A program made the translations under genes and the position numbers. Shown one piece after another: positions 1 through 7,472 of a stretch of DNA of 64,000 nt; the stretch's first letter is position 1, and the number at the start of each line of letters is the position of its first letter. Source of the stretch: Planctomycetaceae bacterium (GTDB taxonomy: Bacteria; Planctomycetota; Planctomycetia; Planctomycetales; Planctomycetaceae). Where the stretch lies: the NCBI GenBank assembly GCA_041398785.1, contig JAWKUA010000015.1, positions 1 to 64,000 of the forward strand. The letters are read 5' to 3'. The notes below the pieces were generated by a model. It saw nothing but the letters and a program-made list of their open reading frames with translations, did not search any database and was not told the origin of the DNA.

Positions 1-76
1 GGTTGACAGCTTGCCGGCGATTTCAATCTTCCTGAGATTCGCGGAGACGTGCTATCGTGAAGACAGGAGAACGATC

Positions 77-304
77 ATGGAGAAATAGATTGCGAACGCA
101 GAAGCAGCCCGGCAGGTGGCAGCGGCGGCAGGATTCACGAGCGTCGAGGATTACGTCAACCGGCTGATCAAGAAAGACGCAGACCTGCAGGCCGTCCGTG
201 AAGGCGTGGCGGATGCAAAGACCGGAAAAGTCCGGCCCCTGGCAGACTTTGACGCCGAGTTTCGTCGCCGGCGTGGAATCGCACCGGACGCCGGATCGTG
301 TTGA
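77..304 (+). pseudogene. ParD-like (ribbon-helix-helix type) antitoxin with amber codon at codon 4
   Basis: An AGGAG Shine-Dalgarno at 65-69 sits seven bases before an ATG at 77, but the frame reads Met-Glu-Lys-TAG (stop at 86-88) and then stays open to 304. The open part contains the segments FTSVEDYVNRLI and REGVADAKTGKVRPL followed by DFDAEFRRRRGI, the usual tail of ParD-family antitoxins that bind operator DNA and a RelE/ParE toxin. A GTG at 116 could restart translation but has no good ribosome site and would drop about 13 residues. I read this as a nonsense-mutated antitoxin (a CAG to TAG change would explain it) or a sequence error. No intact toxin follows. Confidence 0.6.
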
Positions 305-480
305 CGGTCAGGATCACATCGCGAGCGGAAAGCGTGTCGTCACACGCGTTGTTTTCTTCTCCCATCGCCCCGCCCCGGTGGCCAACAAGTCCCGCAAAGT
401 ACGCCTTGGAAGCCGGGCAGCAGCGAGTTCCGCGATCTCAGCGGCTTCTCGCAACACGTGTTTCCATAACCCCTTGCGTC
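298..480 (+). pseudogene. possible RelE/ParE toxin remnant
   Basis: Translation can start at a GTG at 298, overlapping the end of the antitoxin as toxin genes in such pairs usually do. The first residues (LTVRITSRAES) resemble the beginning of ParE/RelE toxins. After that no single frame keeps family-like sequence, although short toxin-like pieces continue in two frames up to about 440. The assignment rests on position and about ten residues, so it is weak. The alternative is simple intergenic DNA. Confidence 0.25.
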
Positions 481-493
481 AGGATCGCTCGTC

Positions 494-579
494 GTTCCAA
501 ATTTGGAACGGTTCAAGACAGAACGTCTGTTCCAAATTTGGGACGACACAAGACGCCATGTCTGTTCCAAATTTGGGAC
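494..579. repeat. three palindromic 16-mers spaced exactly 35 bp
   Basis: GTTCCAAATTTGGAAC at 494-509 is a perfect palindrome. Near-identical copies GTTCCAAATTTGGGAC lie at 529-544 and 564-579. The start-to-start distance is exactly 35 bp both times, and the 19 bp between copies also share bases (for example an AAGAC in both spacers and TCT before copies 2 and 3). The array is short and follows the decayed toxin-antitoxin remnant. It is not a CRISPR, because the spacers are related to each other and there are only three units. A dispersed intergenic repeat or a protein-binding array are both possible. Confidence 0.85.
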
Positions 580-633
580 TGACGGAAGGACCAGGCTGTT
601 GCACGCCTGGAGCAGGCTTCGGCCTGTGGCGTT

Positions 634-1047
634 TCACTCGTCGATGTACGGGTCGATGGAGATCGCAACGACGCCGGGGCCGGATTCGGGGTGATCGACG
701 TCGCGGTCGTCGGATTCCCGGACCCAGCGGATCAGGCCGAGCGTCAGCAGTTCGGCCAGTTCCCGCAGGTTGCGGCCTTCGAATGTGATCACCTGCTTCG
801 ACATGCCGTGCAGCAGGACCTGCACAAAGCCGGCGTCGCGGTAGCGCACCTGACGCACATCGTTGTAGGTGAACGCCAGGATCTCGCCGGTGCTGAAACG
901 AAGCTGAAACATGGCTGCGGGGATCTCGCCGTTCTGAGTCTTCCGCCAGGGAGCAGGGGACTCGGCGGCCGATTCCATCCGGCGGACTGCCGTCGGGAAC
1001 AGGCGTTCGCGGCGGTTGTCGTTGAAGGAACGGGCGGCACTTTTCAT
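634..1047 (-). CDS. small conserved-looking protein next to relaxase
   Basis: This 137-residue protein starts at an ATG preceded by AGGAGC, a ribosome site lying over the end of the relaxase gene. The six-base gap implies the two genes are cotranscribed. Residues 47-110 form a compact alternating pattern (LRFSTGEILAFTY, then VRQVRY, then ITFEGRNLRELAELL) that suggests a small beta-rich domain. The first 40 residues are basic and probably disordered. There is no signal peptide or membrane segment. I do not recognise the family. The context suggests an accessory role for the relaxase, but that is only inference. Confidence 0.7.
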   Translation of the reverse strand: MKSAARSFNDNRRERLFPTAVRRMESAAESPAPWRKTQNGEIPAAMFQLRFSTGEILAFTYNDVRQVRYRDAGFVQVLLHGMSKQVITFEGRNLRELAELLTLGLIRWVRESDDRDVDHPESGPGVVAISIDPYIDE

Positions 1048-1052
1048 CGCAT

Positions 1053-3950
1053 TCAGCTCCTGCCTGGAGACGGTGTCGGGAACAGACTCAGTGAGCGGCC
1101 GGTGTCTGGCTGCGGTGATGGCGAGGGCGGTTCGCGGGGCGGCTGGCGATCACGGCGATCATTCCACCACTGCTGCAGCCGATCGCGGAAACTGCGGAAC
1201 ATTCCAAAGCCGCGGAGTCCGTGTGCTTCCCGGACATGCTGCGGCTCGCGGTCGGCCTCGGCTGCATTCCGTTGAGCACCGGTCACCAGTTCCGTCGCCG
1301 AAAGCTGATCACCGGAACGAGCGATCGCCTGACGAATCTTCGCCTTGTCATCGACGTAGATCGCCACGTCTTCACTGCCGCGGGACACGGTCACGTAAAA
1401 CTGTTTGGCGTTGATGGCCGGCAGAGATTCCGATCCCATCGCCGCCATGGCAATCTGCCGGTCCTTGCCCTGACTGGCGTGGCTGGTGACGACATAGCCC
1501 AGATCCAGATGACCGTAGCTGCGATCGACCGTCATGCCGCTCTTCAGGATCAGATGGCCGTTTCGGTCGAAGCCCTGCACTTCATCGAGTCGACCGTTGC
1601 TGATGCGTCGCTTGCCGTCGTGCGACGTGCCGCCGAGACTGAACCTCAGCTTATCACCGACGGCGATGCCCAGCTTGCTTTCGCGGTAGACCTCGAACCG
1701 ATCCGGGGAATCCAGCGGCAGGAACTTCCGGCCGCCATCGGCCAGTGACGTCAGCTCGACGCTGTTGCCCTGAATCCCGTTCACGCGAAACCGCTCGCCG
1801 CGCCGGAAGCCGGGCAGGTTCTGATGGAACTGCACGACCAGGTCATCGCGGCCGGAGTAGCTGGCGGCGTCGCCCTTCTGAGCTTCCGACAGATTCAGTG
1901 ACCGGAGCTGTGTCACGCTGTGTTCATCGGTCGCCAGCGATCCGTTCTCCCGCAGCTTTGAGCGAATCGTTGCGGTGACCGCCCGGGCTTCGGCGTGCGT
2001 GGGAGCCACGATCAGCGACGACTTTCCCTTGCGGGCCGTTTTCAGGTACTGCTTGGCCAGCAGCTCGTGGCGTTCGTCGTGCCGGATTTCTTTGATCCTG
2101 CCCATGCGGTCGAGCATGTCGAAACCGGCCAGCAGCCCCGTCTTCCCGCTGCGTGCATCAACCACTTCGTGTCCCCGGCTGATCATGGCCACGGCCCTGC
2201 GATAGCGGCCCTTCTGCCGCTGGATTGCTTCGACGCGGGCGACGTTCAGACCGGCTTCCCGTTCGAGCAGCTTCATCGCTTCGCCCCGCCCCGGCGACGA
2301 ATGCTGCCGCGTGTCTCCGGAAAGGACGACGCGGCAGTTCTGTTCCTTCGCCACGCGGAAGATGCCGTTCATCGATCTCACATCCAGCAGCCCGGCTTCG
2401 TCGATCCACAGCACCTGATCCTTCACTTCGGCCTGAAGCTGCGTGTTTCGCAGCAGGTGCTCGACCGTCTGAGCGTTCTGGAAACCCTTGTCCTGCAGAA
2501 CCTCGCGGGCACCGGAGGAGGGAGCAAACGCGAAGACGGCTTTCCCATGGCCCCGGATCGCATCCGCCGCTTCCTGCATCAGCGATGACTTTCCGGTGCC
2601 GGCTCCTCCCGTCACGGCCGTGACCGTATCCCGCGACGTCAGCACGTGCTTGACCGCGTCCTTCTGCTGATCGTTCAGCCAGTCGCGGCGGAACTCGTAT
2701 TCGGCCGAACCGATGGCCCGGCGGGTTCCGCGACCTTCGCGAGCGAAGCCGATCATCTGCTTCTCGGCGTTGAGTACTTCCCGTGTGGTGATGAACTGCC
2801 GGTCAGCCCCGTGAACATTGCGGCTGCGTTGAATGACGGGCATCCGGTCCAGCGTGCGTTCCATGGTTTCCGGCGACAGCGTCACCGCGTGTTCCAGAGC
2901 CGTGCCGACAATCTGATGCCGCTCAACCGTCGACAGCCGGTGCAGGTGATGGTCGAGTGCATACTTCAGCGACTTCTCCGCCCGCTGCTGTTCCATGCCG
3001 GCGGAACCGCGGTCGCTCTGGTCCTGCAATCGACCGAATGCGTTCCGTTCTTCCTGCGTCAGCCGCGACTTCCATTCCACCCGCAGCCGGTCGATGGACG
3101 TGCCCTTGTCCTTCTTCTCGCGAGTGACCGCTCCCAGCTTTCCCTTCTCGGCCTTGTCCGTAATGCCGCGTTCTTTCGCCGCCGTTTCCACCTGTTCGGT
3201 GCGGCGGGAGAACTTCTCGATCGTGCTGCGTTCCAGTCCCTGAATCTCCCAGCCCAGCTTCGTCCGGCCGGACTGCTCATACGACATCCGGCCGACGCGG
3301 TACCCGAGTTCATGCTGCAGCCGGTGAGCCAGCCGGGCTTCAAACTTCGCCTGCAGAGCCGGCCGCTGCCGGACGATCTCCTCCATTTCGCCGGCGTAGT
3401 GCTTCCCGTCCTGTTCGGTCCAGTTGATGACGAAGGCATGCACGTGCAGATGCGGGTCAGGCCGGCCGTCGACGGGTCGCGACGTCTTGTGCAGGAAATC
3501 AGCGTACACCAGCTTTCCCGTGGGAGTCCGCTGCTTCGAAGCCGCATGTTCGCCATGACGCACGCGACGCATCATCAGCGGTTCCACATCACGCTCCATC
3601 GTTTCGCGAACCGTCTGCCGCAGTGCCTCCACAATCCGCTCGTCGCCGTTGATGGCCCACGCCAGCGACACGGATTTCGGTACCGAAAAGGTCAGATCCA
3701 TCCCCGGCCGCCGGTCACTGCGGCTCCGCTGCGTCAGAGCCGCCCCGGTTTCCGGATGCTTCCCGCCGAGCAGTGCCCCGAACTGTCCCCGCGTGACATC
3801 CGCACCCCGCTCCAACCCCAGCAATTCCGCCCCGCGACCATGCCACTGCCCGGAAACCTCCTGCCCCAGGTAATAGTCCCCCTGAGTCAAAACGGCATCG
3901 AAGTATTTGAGCGTATGCGAGACGCTTTTTGACTGAGTCGCGATGAGCAT
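1053..3950 (-). CDS. MobF-family conjugative relaxase/helicase (TrwC/TraI type)
   Basis: The 965-residue protein is about the length of TrwC. The N-terminal relaxase domain has candidate catalytic tyrosines (Tyr26, Tyr27) and the metal-binding three-histidine motif HLHVH at 167-171. The C-terminal half is a RecD-like superfamily 1 helicase: Walker A GGAGTGKS at 448-455, Walker B WIDEAGLL around 515-522, GDTRQH at 545-550, and a late VVTSHASQGK motif before a Pro/Ser-rich tail. Such enzymes nick one strand at oriT, stay covalently attached to it and unwind the DNA for transfer. No coupling protein or type IV secretion genes are visible nearby, so this is either a mobilisable remnant or depends on a helper elsewhere. 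An inverted repeat lies 66 bp upstream of the start. Confidence 0.93.
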   Translation of the reverse strand: MLIATQSKSVSHTLKYFDAVLTQGDYYLGQEVSGQWHGRGAELLGLERGADVTRGQFGALLGGKHPETGAALTQRSRSDRRPGMDLTFSVPKSVSLAWAINGDERIVEALRQTVRETMERDVEPLMMRRVRHGEHAASKQRTPTGKLVYADFLHKTSRPVDGRPDPHLHVHAFVINWTEQDGKHYAGEMEEIVRQRPALQAKFEARLAHRLQHELGYRVGRMSYEQSGRTKLGWEIQGLERSTIEKFSRRTEQVETAAKERGITDKAEKGKLGAVTREKKDKGTSIDRLRVEWKSRLTQEERNAFGRLQDQSDRGSAGMEQQRAEKSLKYALDHHLHRLSTVERHQIVGTALEHAVTLSPETMERTLDRMPVIQRSRNVHGADRQFITTREVLNAEKQMIGFAREGRGTRRAIGSAEYEFRRDWLNDQQKDAVKHVLTSRDTVTAVTGGAGTGKSSLMQEAADAIRGHGKAVFAFAPSSGAREVLQDKGFQNAQTVEHLLRNTQLQAEVKDQVLWIDEAGLLDVRSMNGIFRVAKEQNCRVVLSGDTRQHSSPGRGEAMKLLEREAGLNVARVEAIQRQKGRYRRAVAMISRGHEVVDARSGKTGLLAGFDMLDRMGRIKEIRHDERHELLAKQYLKTARKGKSSLIVAPTHAEARAVTATIRSKLRENGSLATDEHSVTQLRSLNLSEAQKGDAASYSGRDDLVVQFHQNLPGFRRGERFRVNGIQGNSVELTSLADGGRKFLPLDSPDRFEVYRESKLGIAVGDKLRFSLGGTSHDGKRRISNGRLDEVQGFDRNGHLILKSGMTVDRSYGHLDLGYVVTSHASQGKDRQIAMAAMGSESLPAINAKQFYVTVSRGSEDVAIYVDDKAKIRQAIARSGDQLSATELVTGAQRNAAEADREPQHVREAHGLRGFGMFRSFRDRLQQWWNDRRDRQPPREPPSPSPQPDTGRSLSLFPTPSPGRS

Positions 3951-4456
3951 ATTGAACCGTACGAATGACCCTGCAAAGGATCAAATCGCAGGTCACAGAA
4001 TTGATAGGCTTGTCTCCTATGCACTGCATAGGCTGTCTCAACCCTGCCACGAAGGAACCGAATCCGCAACCTGTCAGCGAAGTTCATCCACAGGACGTCG
4101 GATCGAACCCTGCCTGGACCGGACGTGACTGAGTGCGACCAGCGGTCGCTTGCGGGAATCAATCGAAATGCTCTGAACAGCCGCGGGACTCATTGCCCAC
4201 AGGGGCGCCCGGGACTGCGGCGATGGAGCACAATTGCAGTTGCCGACCCTTTCGGCGCCGGGAGACGACCGCGGGCGATTGTCGGCAGGTGACTGGCGGG
4301 ATTTGGCATAGGGGTACTACCGATGCCGACGATCACTGCCCGGCGAATATCTACGACGATCTCGGCCGCAATTTGGCGTAAATCAACCCGTTCGACTATC
4401 GCACGACCACGTCTAGCAACGCCGGGGGGACGCGCGTGGCGCTGAGAGATGCCCAA
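3951..4456. other. non-coding region upstream of relaxase
   Basis: Apart from the inverted repeat at 4016-4032 I see no open frame with recognisable protein character on either strand. It probably contains the relaxase promoter and perhaps its origin of transfer, but no clear -35/-10 pair can be picked out. Confidence 0.5.
4016..4032. promoter_or_regulatory. inverted repeat upstream of relaxase; candidate oriT/operator
   Basis: CCTATGCA and TGCATAGG form perfect 8-bp arms around a single C, and the pair is flanked on both sides by TGTCTC-like hexamers (TTGTCT before, CTGTCTC after). It lies 66 bp upstream of the relaxase start codon and reads away from it. Relaxase genes often lie beside their oriT, which typically carries such an inverted repeat near nic, and relaxase promoters are often controlled by repressors binding similar sites. 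Which of the two this is cannot be told from the sequence. Confidence 0.45.
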
Positions 4457-4612
4457 GGTGCGCGGGTCGACCTTGTGTTTGGTTCAAAGTCACAACTGTG
4501 TGGCACCGCGGAAGTCTACGCATCCTAGGTTGTCCCTGGGCGCTCAACAGAGATTTCGTCGCGGTGAAAAGATCAGGTGATGAATCTCGATCAGTTTTCT
4601 CCTGCGATGTGA
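4457..4612 (+). pseudogene. katG: degenerate 3' remnant of a catalase-peroxidase gene (katG)
   Basis: The frame starting at 4457 reads GARVDLVFGSKSQL followed by CGTAEVYAS and a TAG at 4526-4528. The intact KatG of this window has GTRVDLVFGSNSQL followed by RALAEVYGS at its C-terminus. About 25 bases later a short piece in another frame reads RDFVAV (KatG HDFVAA). From 4571 the first frame again reads DQVMNLDQF before a TGA at 4610-4612, matching KatG DKVMNLDRF. The order and spacing match the last 50 residues of KatG, with a stop and two compensating frame changes. No upstream KatG sequence is recognisable, so this is a 3' relic. Confidence 0.8.
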
Positions 4613-5187
4613 ACAACGTTTGTACCACTGTCACGCGAAGCACCGGTTACGAACCAGCAGCTTTGGCTGTTTGACGCACCGGAGAAGTCTCCAGCGGGTC
4701 TTTTGGCTACCGCCACCGGTACTGTCGCGAGCCCTTGGCCATGTTGGAGCGTCACGCGGCCCGCATGGCCCAGAAAGTTCCCGGCGGGACTTAAATGACG
4801 CCACGTATCTCTGTCGCCGCTCCGCCGTAAACAGACGCCGGAACCGTAGGGAAACGACATCGCGGCACCGGATTGGCTCGCGATTTGCGATGCAGCGGTC
4901 AAACGTCGTTTACCTTGTGGGATCGACGGTTCAATTTCCGGGTGCGATTACCCGTCGGATCAGTCAGTACTTGTGACCGCCATGCAGAATGCACTCGAAA
5001 GTACCCACGCAGAGGATGGCAGATGTCTGCAACTACTTGCACACGCAGAATTCTCCAGAGCGAGATGTGTCGCAGGGTACTGGAAATCAAAGCGTCGCAC
5101 CGGATATCGCGATGCCGGAAAAACACACGACCCGTCGTCGTGGTGACGGTGCACTGTTGAACACACCAGCTCGGGAGAACACCTGCG
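4613..5187. other. intergenic, no convincing gene
   Basis: Several short open frames overlap here on both strands, but none has a ribosome site with family-like protein sequence. It probably holds the promoter of the efflux operon. I see no clear terminator or promoter. Confidence 0.4.
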
Positions 5188-6384
5188 ATGACGCCAGTGA
5201 GAATTGTCACAAACCACCAACTCTACTTCCTGCTGTCCCCTCTTGTGATCGGAGTCTGCATGCTCGCAGGTTGCGGGGCTCCGGAAGCGACTGTCGCGGA
5301 ATCGCCGCATGAAGAGCACCACAAGATTCTCGTGACAAGTCCTGCTGCAAAAAACGTCACAGTCACGCAGAAGTACGTTTGTCAGATTCATTCACATCGA
5401 CACATCGACGTGTGTGCTCTGGAGAGCGGATATCTTGAAGAGATTCCCGTCAAGGAAGGCCAGGAAGTCACGCAGGACGATCCGCTGTTCGTGATTCTGC
5501 CCACGCTTTACAGGGCAAGACTCGAAGCCGAAAAGGCTGAAGTAGATCTTGCGAAGATCGAATACAACAACACGGAAAAGCTATTCCAGCAAAAGGTAGT
5601 TGCACAGCCGGAGGTGGCGCTGGCCAAAGCCAAACTTGCCAAAGCCGAAGCAAAGATGCGGCTGACGCAGGCAGAACTGGATTTCACGACGATCAAAGCG
5701 CCCTTTAGCGGCATTATCGACCATCAGTATATGCAACAGGGCAGCCTGATTGCAGAAGGAGACATTCTTACGACTCTATCCGACAACCAAGTGATGTGGG
5801 TCTACTTCAACGTCCCGGAAAGAGATTATCTCGAATACGTTGCCGATCCACACAAGGATGATCTGATCGTCGAGCTTCAGCTTGCGAACGGGGAGAAGTT
5901 CTCCTATCCCGGACAAATCGGTGCAATCGAGGCTGACTTCAACAACGAGACCGGAAATATCGCCTTTCGCGCAGATTTCCCGAATCCGGATGGCCTGCTG
6001 CGCCACGGTCAGACCGGAACGGTATTGCTGGGCCGCGTTGTCCGGGCCGTCGTGGTGCCACAGCGCGCGACATTCGAAATTCTGGCCAAGAAATACGCTT
6101 TTGTCGTCACTGACGATGACGCCGACAGCGCGAGCGCGGGGGGTGATCACGAACAGCCAGTGACGGCCAATCATGATCATCCAGCATCACACGGTGTTGT
6201 ACATCAGCGGGAGATCACCATTCAGGATGAACAGGACGATATCTTTCTGATCGGGAATGGTCTGACAGTTCACGACAAAATCATTCTTGAGGGAATTCGA
6301 CAGGTGCGTGACGGGGAGCAAATTACCTACGAATTCAAGGCGCCAGAATCCGTTCTGGTCAACATGAAATACCACGCAGAATAG
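5188..6384 (+). CDS. RND efflux periplasmic adaptor (membrane fusion) lipoprotein
   Basis: This 398-residue protein belongs to the AcrA/MexA family, which bridges an inner-membrane RND pump and an outer-membrane channel. It starts with a hydrophobic signal ending in the lipobox LAGC (Cys29), so it is probably a lipoprotein. The biotinyl-lipoyl-like part (ESGYLEEIPVKEGQEV) is split by an alpha-helical hairpin rich in Lys/Glu/Ala (about residues 105-160), followed by FTTIKAPFSGII, the typical return strand. A His/Asp-rich insertion (GGDHEQPVTANHDHPASH, about residues 315-335) could bind metal, so a metal substrate is possible but unproven. It is the first gene of the operon with the permease and outer-membrane factor downstream. 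The ATG follows a GGGAG sequence. Confidence 0.92.
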   Translation: MTPVRIVTNHQLYFLLSPLVIGVCMLAGCGAPEATVAESPHEEHHKILVTSPAAKNVTVTQKYVCQIHSHRHIDVCALESGYLEEIPVKEGQEVTQDDPLFVILPTLYRARLEAEKAEVDLAKIEYNNTEKLFQQKVVAQPEVALAKAKLAKAEAKMRLTQAELDFTTIKAPFSGIIDHQYMQQGSLIAEGDILTTLSDNQVMWVYFNVPERDYLEYVADPHKDDLIVELQLANGEKFSYPGQIGAIEADFNNETGNIAFRADFPNPDGLLRHGQTGTVLLGRVVRAVVVPQRATFEILAKKYAFVVTDDDADSASAGGDHEQPVTANHDHPASHGVVHQREITIQDEQDDIFLIGNGLTVHDKIILEGIRQVRDGEQITYEFKAPESVLVNMKYHAE

Positions 6385-6509
6385 ATCTCTGGCGCCGAGC
6401 ATCGCGCAACAGGTCGACCAAAACGGATTCCGGCGCATATTGCGCATGCTCGCCCGCGCACGAACCGCTTTTTGTCATTCTGCAAACCAACCGGAAAAGA
6501 ATTAGGACC

Positions 6510-7355
6510 ATGTTCGCAAGAACACTGCATCGACCTGCGCTGGCCATCGTCATCTCACTGCTGATTCTCTTCATGGGCGGACTGGCGATCGTGGTGCTTC
6601 CGATTTCGCAGTTCCCCTCCGTCGCGCCTCCGAGCGTTCGGGTATCGGTGTCGTATCCTGGAGCGAGTGCCAAAATTCTGGTGGACTCGACCATGGTCCT
6701 CATCGAGCAGGCTATCAATGGCGTGCCGAATATGCGCTACATGCAGGGTGCCGCCACCAGTGCCGGCGAAGGAACGATCCAGATTACATTTGAACCCGGC
6801 ACGGATCCCGACGTCGCTGTCATGAATGTGAACAATCGCGTGCAAATGGTTAAGAATAACCTTCCGCCGATTGTGCAGCGAGAAGGAATTATCGTCATGC
6901 AGAACATGACCAGCATGCTGATGTACGTCAACATTTTCAGCAGGGATCCGAACGTCGATCAAAACTTTCTTTACAACTATGCGACGGTGAAGGTACTGAA
7001 CGAAATCAAGCGAATCCCGGGGATCGGAAGTGCTCAGATTCTCGGCAATCGAGCCTACGCGATGCGCGTCGAACTGGATCTCGAGCGAATGCGAGCCTAC
7101 AACGTGGCCGCTGAGGACGTCATGGAGGCACTGGCGGACCAAAGCATGATCGGATCGCCCGGACGGCTCGGCCAGGCCACCGGCCAGACGTCCCAGACCC
7201 TGGAGTACGTGCTGACATGGATCGGGAGGTACGAGACGCCCGAACAATACGAAGACATCATACTGAAGGCAAACTCAAAAGGAGAAATCCTGCATAAGAG
7301 ATGTCGCGAAGGTCTCACTCGGCTCATCATTCTACGATCTTTATTCAGACATTGA
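6510..7355 (+). CDS. RND efflux permease, N-terminal fragment (frameshifted)
   Basis: This fragment contains the first transmembrane helix and the porter subdomains PN1/PN2 of an AcrB-like HAE1 pump, starting at an ATG preceded by AGGA. The sequence is family-like up to KANSKGEILH and then turns to nonsense (KRCREG onward), ending at 7355. The true continuation (RDVAKVSLGSSFYDLYSD) is in the next frame from about 7296, so there is one extra base (or two lost) at about 7290-7300. That frame runs to about 7460, where a second change restores the original frame. Either the gene is broken in nature or the assembly has two indels. Confidence 0.85.
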   Translation: MFARTLHRPALAIVISLLILFMGGLAIVVLPISQFPSVAPPSVRVSVSYPGASAKILVDSTMVLIEQAINGVPNMRYMQGAATSAGEGTIQITFEPGTDPDVAVMNVNNRVQMVKNNLPPIVQREGIIVMQNMTSMLMYVNIFSRDPNVDQNFLYNYATVKVLNEIKRIPGIGSAQILGNRAYAMRVELDLERMRAYNVAAEDVMEALADQSMIGSPGRLGQATGQTSQTLEYVLTWIGRYETPEQYEDIILKANSKGEILHKRCREGLTRLIILRSLFRH

Positions 7356-7472
7356 CGGATTGCCATCCGCAGCCATCGTCCTTAAGCAGACTCCCGGGTC
7401 AAATGCAGCCGAAGTAATTGAAAAGGTCAAAGCCAAAGTCGAGGAAATCAGGAGACTACTTTTCCACCCGGT

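Noticed and set aside
494..579. CRISPR array
   Set aside because: There are only three units, with short and mutually related spacers, no leader and no cas genes in the window.
2646..3932. 428-codon open frame on the plus strand
   Set aside because: It is antisense to the MobF relaxase, whose motifs are unmistakable. Long antisense frames are common in GC-rich genes.
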